Both the position numbers and the translations under genes were made by a program. From NCBI GenBank assembly GCA_002395965.1, contig DGVT01000062.1, positions 13,990 to 23,567 on the forward strand: DNA of 9,578 nucleotides. Reading direction: 5' to 3'. Source of the stretch: Porphyromonadaceae bacterium UBA4277. Its GTDB lineage: Bacteria; Bacteroidota; Bacteroidia; Bacteroidales; Muribaculaceae. The notes under the pieces were generated by a model. The model was not told the origin of the DNA. It was given only the letters and a program-made list of their open reading frames with translations, and searched no databases. Below, in pieces: positions 8,101-9,578 of the stretch (position 1 is the stretch's first letter; every line of letters starts with the position of its first letter).

Positions 8101-8527
8101 GTTCCCGGCTACCTATGTGCCACAAGAGGGAGAGCGCATCAACCTGTACCGGGAACTTGACGCCATGGAAAGCGACGAGCAGATAGCCGCCTTCGAGAGC
8201 AGGCTCGTGGATCGCTTCGGTCCTATTCCACCCATGGGACAGGAACTGATACACATTGTGCCCATGCGCCGACTGGCACGCACACTGGGCATCGAGAAAA
8301 TCGCCCTCAAGCAGAGCAACATGTACATCTACTTCGTGGGCGAGGAGAACGTGGCATACTACAACTCACCGGCATTCGGACGCATCTTACACTATGCACA
8401 AGACAACCCCACAACGTGCAAGATACGCCAAGTGAACGGCAAACGCTCATTCCTGCTCTACAACGTCACCACCGTGAGCCAGGCATTAGCAATACTTCGC
8501 GCCATGACGGCATTAGAACCGGTCTGA
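5165..8527 (+). CDS. mfd: Transcription-repair coupling factor Mfd
   Basis: ATP-driven DNA translocase that pushes stalled RNA polymerase off damaged DNA and recruits UvrA for nucleotide excision repair. At 1120 residues it is full length (E. coli about 1148). Domains in order: a UvrB-like N-terminal module with degenerate nucleotide loop near residues 35-50; the CarD-like RNA polymerase-interacting domain from about 430 (V-G-D-Y-I-V-H-E-D-H-G-V-G) to about 500; helicase domain 1 with Walker A G-D-V-G-F-G-K-T-E at 585-593 (Lys591), D-E-E-Q at 686-689 and T-M-S-A-T-P-I-P-R at 710-718; helicase domain 2 with R-G-R-V-G-R at 857-862; the translocation motif D-I-R-G-A-G-N at 908-914; and the C-terminal TRCF domain at about 965-1060. 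All key residues are intact. The second ATG (5174, Met4) is an equally plausible start. The gene begins 37 bp after the GH31 stop with no terminator between them, so read-through is likely. Confidence 0.98.
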   Translation: MQEMDIKQLSDLFNNSSRTAAIKKMIAGKRNRVIVVDGLAGSAPAMLFSRLPKRDTPYIIIANDLDEAGYVYNDLVQLTGEKDVLFFPSGYKRDIKYGQVDAPNEILRTEVLNQWSTSKTLRWVVTYPEALAEKVANRSQVEKSTLYIAVDTEVDMAKTIDRLNELGFKRVDYVYEPGQFAVRGSIVDVFSFSHELPYRIDFFGDEIESIRTFNVETQLSEERVPDVSIMGSNGSTDTNGISLLEFAGNDTMIVCRDVQWLKGRVQAIAAEGISEKALLTGESDAEAYRKIVDPALLATQVDAMRQIYYSPGESNEQADARLSFHCSPQGIYHKNFDLISDSFKNFIAQGYRLIILSDSDKQVKRLSVIFDDRHDDITFEPVLRTLHEGFVDDDLKLCVFTDHQIFDRFHKYNLKSDRARSGKLALSLKELSQIEVGDYIVHEDHGVGKFGGLLRTGINGKMQEMIKLTYLNGDMVFVSIHSLHKLSKYRGKEGVEPRLHKLGSGAWNKMKSRTKSRLKDIARDLIKLYAARREQAGFAYSPDGYLQQELEASFIYEDTPDQLKATQAVKADMESSRPMDRLICGDVGFGKTEIAVRAAFKAATDGKQTAVLVPTTVLAFQHYNTFSDRLKDFPVRVDYLSRARKPKEVKALLADLADGKIDIIIGTHKLIGKTVKFKDLGLLVIDEEQKFGVSVKEKLKQMKVNVDTLTMSATPIPRTLQFSLMGARDLSAINTPPANRYPILTSLTAISDEVVAEAINFELSRNGQVFFVNHRIEQLYNLQHMVNRLVPDARVVVAHGQMPPEQLEQIIIDFGNHDYDVLLSTTIIENGVDMPNVNTIIINNAQNFGLSELHQLRGRVGRSSRKAFCYLLVPSHQAITADARRRLQAIESFSDLGAGIHIAMQDLDIRGAGNLLGAEQSGFIADLGYETYQKILKEAVLELKTEEFADILTDDAAKAQPDEVEYVTDCTIDTDLELMFPATYVPQEGERINLYRELDAMESDEQIAAFESRLVDRFGPIPPMGQELIHIVPMRRLARTLGIEKIALKQSNMYIYFVGEENVAYYNSPAFGRILHYAQDNPTTCKIRQVNGKRSFLLYNVTTVSQALAILRAMTALEPV

Positions 8528-8579
8528 GCCAATTACAACGATTGAATTATCACAACAATTATAAACATGCAGTGAAATT

Positions 8580-9437
8580 ATGACTAAACGATTATTTACC
8601 TGGTTGAGCATTGCAGCACTTTTTGCAACAAGCGCTCTGGCACAAGACGAAGTATCGCCATATTTCTCGGCCGATAAGCTGGTTGACGCCACAAAATATC
8701 TGCCGGCACCGCCCGACACCACAAGTGTGCACTATGCCCTCGACATGCACAGCTACTATGCCGCCAAGGCACTGCGCGACACCGAACGCGGAGCGCAGGC
8801 CATTGCCGATGCCAACGACATATATACCGACATGTGCCTGAATTTCTCAGATGCGTTCGGCATGATAATTTCTCCTGAACACACACCGGCTATCTACAAA
8901 CTGGTGGCAAACAGCCTGAAAACCATATCTAATGCCACATCTCAGTGCAAGGATTATTATAAGCGCATGCGCCCGTTCCAGCGTTTTCACGAACAAAAGA
9001 TGATTACCGGAGAGGCACTGACTGCCAATTCCTATCCCTCGACCCACTCGGCCAAAGGGTGGATGCTCGCTTTGTTACTGTCTGAAATCAATCCGCATGC
9101 ACAAAAGGCACTCACCTTGCGAGGCTATGAATATGGCCAGAGCAGGGTGATAGTGGGTGCACACTGGCAGAGCGACGTGGATGCGGGGCGCATGGTGGGC
9201 AGCGTCACATATTCACGCATGCACTCCAACGAAAGGTTTCTCCTGGAACTCGAAGAGGCCAAAAAGGAGTTTTCGCACTTGTGTAAAAGGCACGACAGCG
9301 TCGAATTAATTGATGCCGATAAGATTGCAATCGGTGACAGACACGAAAAGGAGCAATGGTACACTATCGACGGAAAACAGGCCGACGACGACACCAAGGG
9401 CATCGTCGTCGGTAATGGTCGAAAGGTGCTGCGCTAA
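8580..9437 (+). CDS. Secreted class A-like acid phosphatase (PAP2 superfamily)
   Basis: Exported phosphatase, probably removing phosphate from diverse monoesters in the periplasm. Residues 1-21 form a signal peptide ending A-L-A before Gln22. The three-part signature is present: K-x6-R-P-F (Lys124, Arg131, Pro132, Phe133), P-S-T-H at 153-156, and S-R-x5-H-x3-D (Ser188, Arg189, His195, Asp199). By family knowledge His195 is the nucleophile and His156 the likely acid. The Gly normally at the third place of P-S-G-H is Thr155, which is unusual for class A enzymes. The 285 residues exceed the roughly 250 of typical class A enzymes because of a C-terminal extension after about residue 235. Its last 26 residues (260-285) contain I-D-G-K, K-G-I-V-V and N-G-R-K-V-L-R, like the short tails ending many secreted Bacteroidales proteins. 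The gene starts 52 bp after mfd with no clear promoter, so co-transcription is possible. Specificity cannot be told from sequence. Confidence 0.93.
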   Translation: MTKRLFTWLSIAALFATSALAQDEVSPYFSADKLVDATKYLPAPPDTTSVHYALDMHSYYAAKALRDTERGAQAIADANDIYTDMCLNFSDAFGMIISPEHTPAIYKLVANSLKTISNATSQCKDYYKRMRPFQRFHEQKMITGEALTANSYPSTHSAKGWMLALLLSEINPHAQKALTLRGYEYGQSRVIVGAHWQSDVDAGRMVGSVTYSRMHSNERFLLELEEAKKEFSHLCKRHDSVELIDADKIAIGDRHEKEQWYTIDGKQADDDTKGIVVGNGRKVLR

Positions 9438-9456
9438 GAGCTGTCAACCTTTCTAT

Positions 9457-9486
9457 AAGTGTTCACCTGACTTCGTCACTTTTTTT
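9457..9486 (+). terminator. Possible weak intrinsic terminator after the phosphatase gene
   Basis: A short stem (TGAC at 9468-9471, loop TTC, GTCA at 9475-9478) is followed after one base by seven T residues (9480-9486). An outer AAGTG (9457-9461) can alternatively pair with CACTT (9477-9481). The stem is only 4-5 bp, so the T run is the main support. It begins 20 nt after the stop codon. Confidence 0.35.
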
Positions 9487-9533
9487 GAGAAAAGAAATTG
9501 TTAAATTATAATCAACTAATAAACAATTTGTTG

Positions 9534-9541
9534 TAATTTTG
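9534..9541 (+). promoter_or_regulatory. Stand-alone -7 element (TAATTTTG) near the right edge
   Basis: A perfect TAATTTTG, identical to the -7 box of the GH31 promoter. I see no TTG at the expected 19-21 nt upstream (the nearest suitable one, at 9498-9500, is 33 nt away). It could start a transcript running off the right edge, or could simply be the T-rich arm of the hairpin it overlaps. Confidence 0.33.
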
Positions 9542-9576
9542 CGCCACCTAAAATTGGGTGGCGCAAAAGGTTTTTT
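9537..9576 (+). terminator. Strong 12-bp hairpin with trailing T run (terminator or leader hairpin)
   Basis: TTTTGCGCCACC (9537-9548) pairs perfectly with GGTGGCGCAAAA (9557-9568) around an 8-nt loop. GG and six T residues (9571-9576) follow. As an RNA on the plus strand this looks like an intrinsic terminator about 100 nt after the phosphatase stop, though the two G residues between stem and T run are not ideal. The minus strand has no T run beyond the stem. Alternatively it is an operator or leader hairpin for a gene beyond the edge, since its left arm contains most of a -7 box. Confidence 0.5.
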
Positions 9577-9578
9577 AA

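Noticed and set aside
8528..8579. Looked for a promoter before the phosphatase gene
   Set aside because: No TAnnTTTG-like octamer is present in the 52-bp gap; nothing convincing to annotate.
1..9578. Search for CRISPR arrays, insertion sequences, tRNA or rRNA genes and defence or toxin-antitoxin modules
   Set aside because: No repeat-spacer pattern, transposase motif, terminal repeats, tRNA-like fold or matching protein family was seen; the window is compactly filled by six recognisable or single-protein genes.

Overview
This window most likely comes from a member of the Bacteroidales (phylum Bacteroidota), perhaps Muribaculaceae or Prevotella-like. The evidence is threefold. The promoters follow the Bacteroidota pattern (a TTG/TTTG -33 element, about 20 nt, then TAnnTTTG). 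No gene start has a clear Shine-Dalgarno sequence. Fairly GC-rich coding DNA is broken by short, very AT-rich gaps. The family assignment is inference; the phylum-level call is firmer.

Layout. Positions 1-1795 hold a leftward pair, lgt (prolipoprotein diacylglyceryl transferase) followed by pgi (glucose-6-phosphate isomerase, cut by the left edge). A 212-bp divergent gap (1796-2007) carries likely promoters for both directions and a 12-bp direct repeat containing the leftward -7 element. Rightward from there lie an unrecognised 194-residue membrane-anchored protein (2008-2592), a secreted family GH31 glycosidase (2719-5127) with a good promoter overlapped by a long near-perfect inverted repeat, the transcription-repair coupling factor mfd (5165-8527), and a secreted class A-like acid phosphatase of the PAP2 superfamily (8580-9437). 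The last 140 bp are AT-rich and hold a possible weak terminator, a stand-alone TAATTTTG -7 element and a strong 12-bp hairpin at the right edge.

How the genes relate. lgt and pgi are housekeeping genes, probably co-transcribed. The GH31 enzyme and the phosphatase are exported and probably scavenge sugars and phosphate in the periplasm or at the cell surface. mfd sits between them with gaps of only 37 and 52 bp, so it may be partly read from the GH31 promoter, although no functional link is evident. There are no gaps over 300 bp and no sign of mobile elements, CRISPR, tRNA or rRNA genes. I do not see a new multi-gene system. The features most worth following up are the palindrome on the GH31 promoter, the orphan membrane protein, the phosphatase's C-terminal tail and altered PSGH motif, and the promoter-hairpin arrangement at the right edge.
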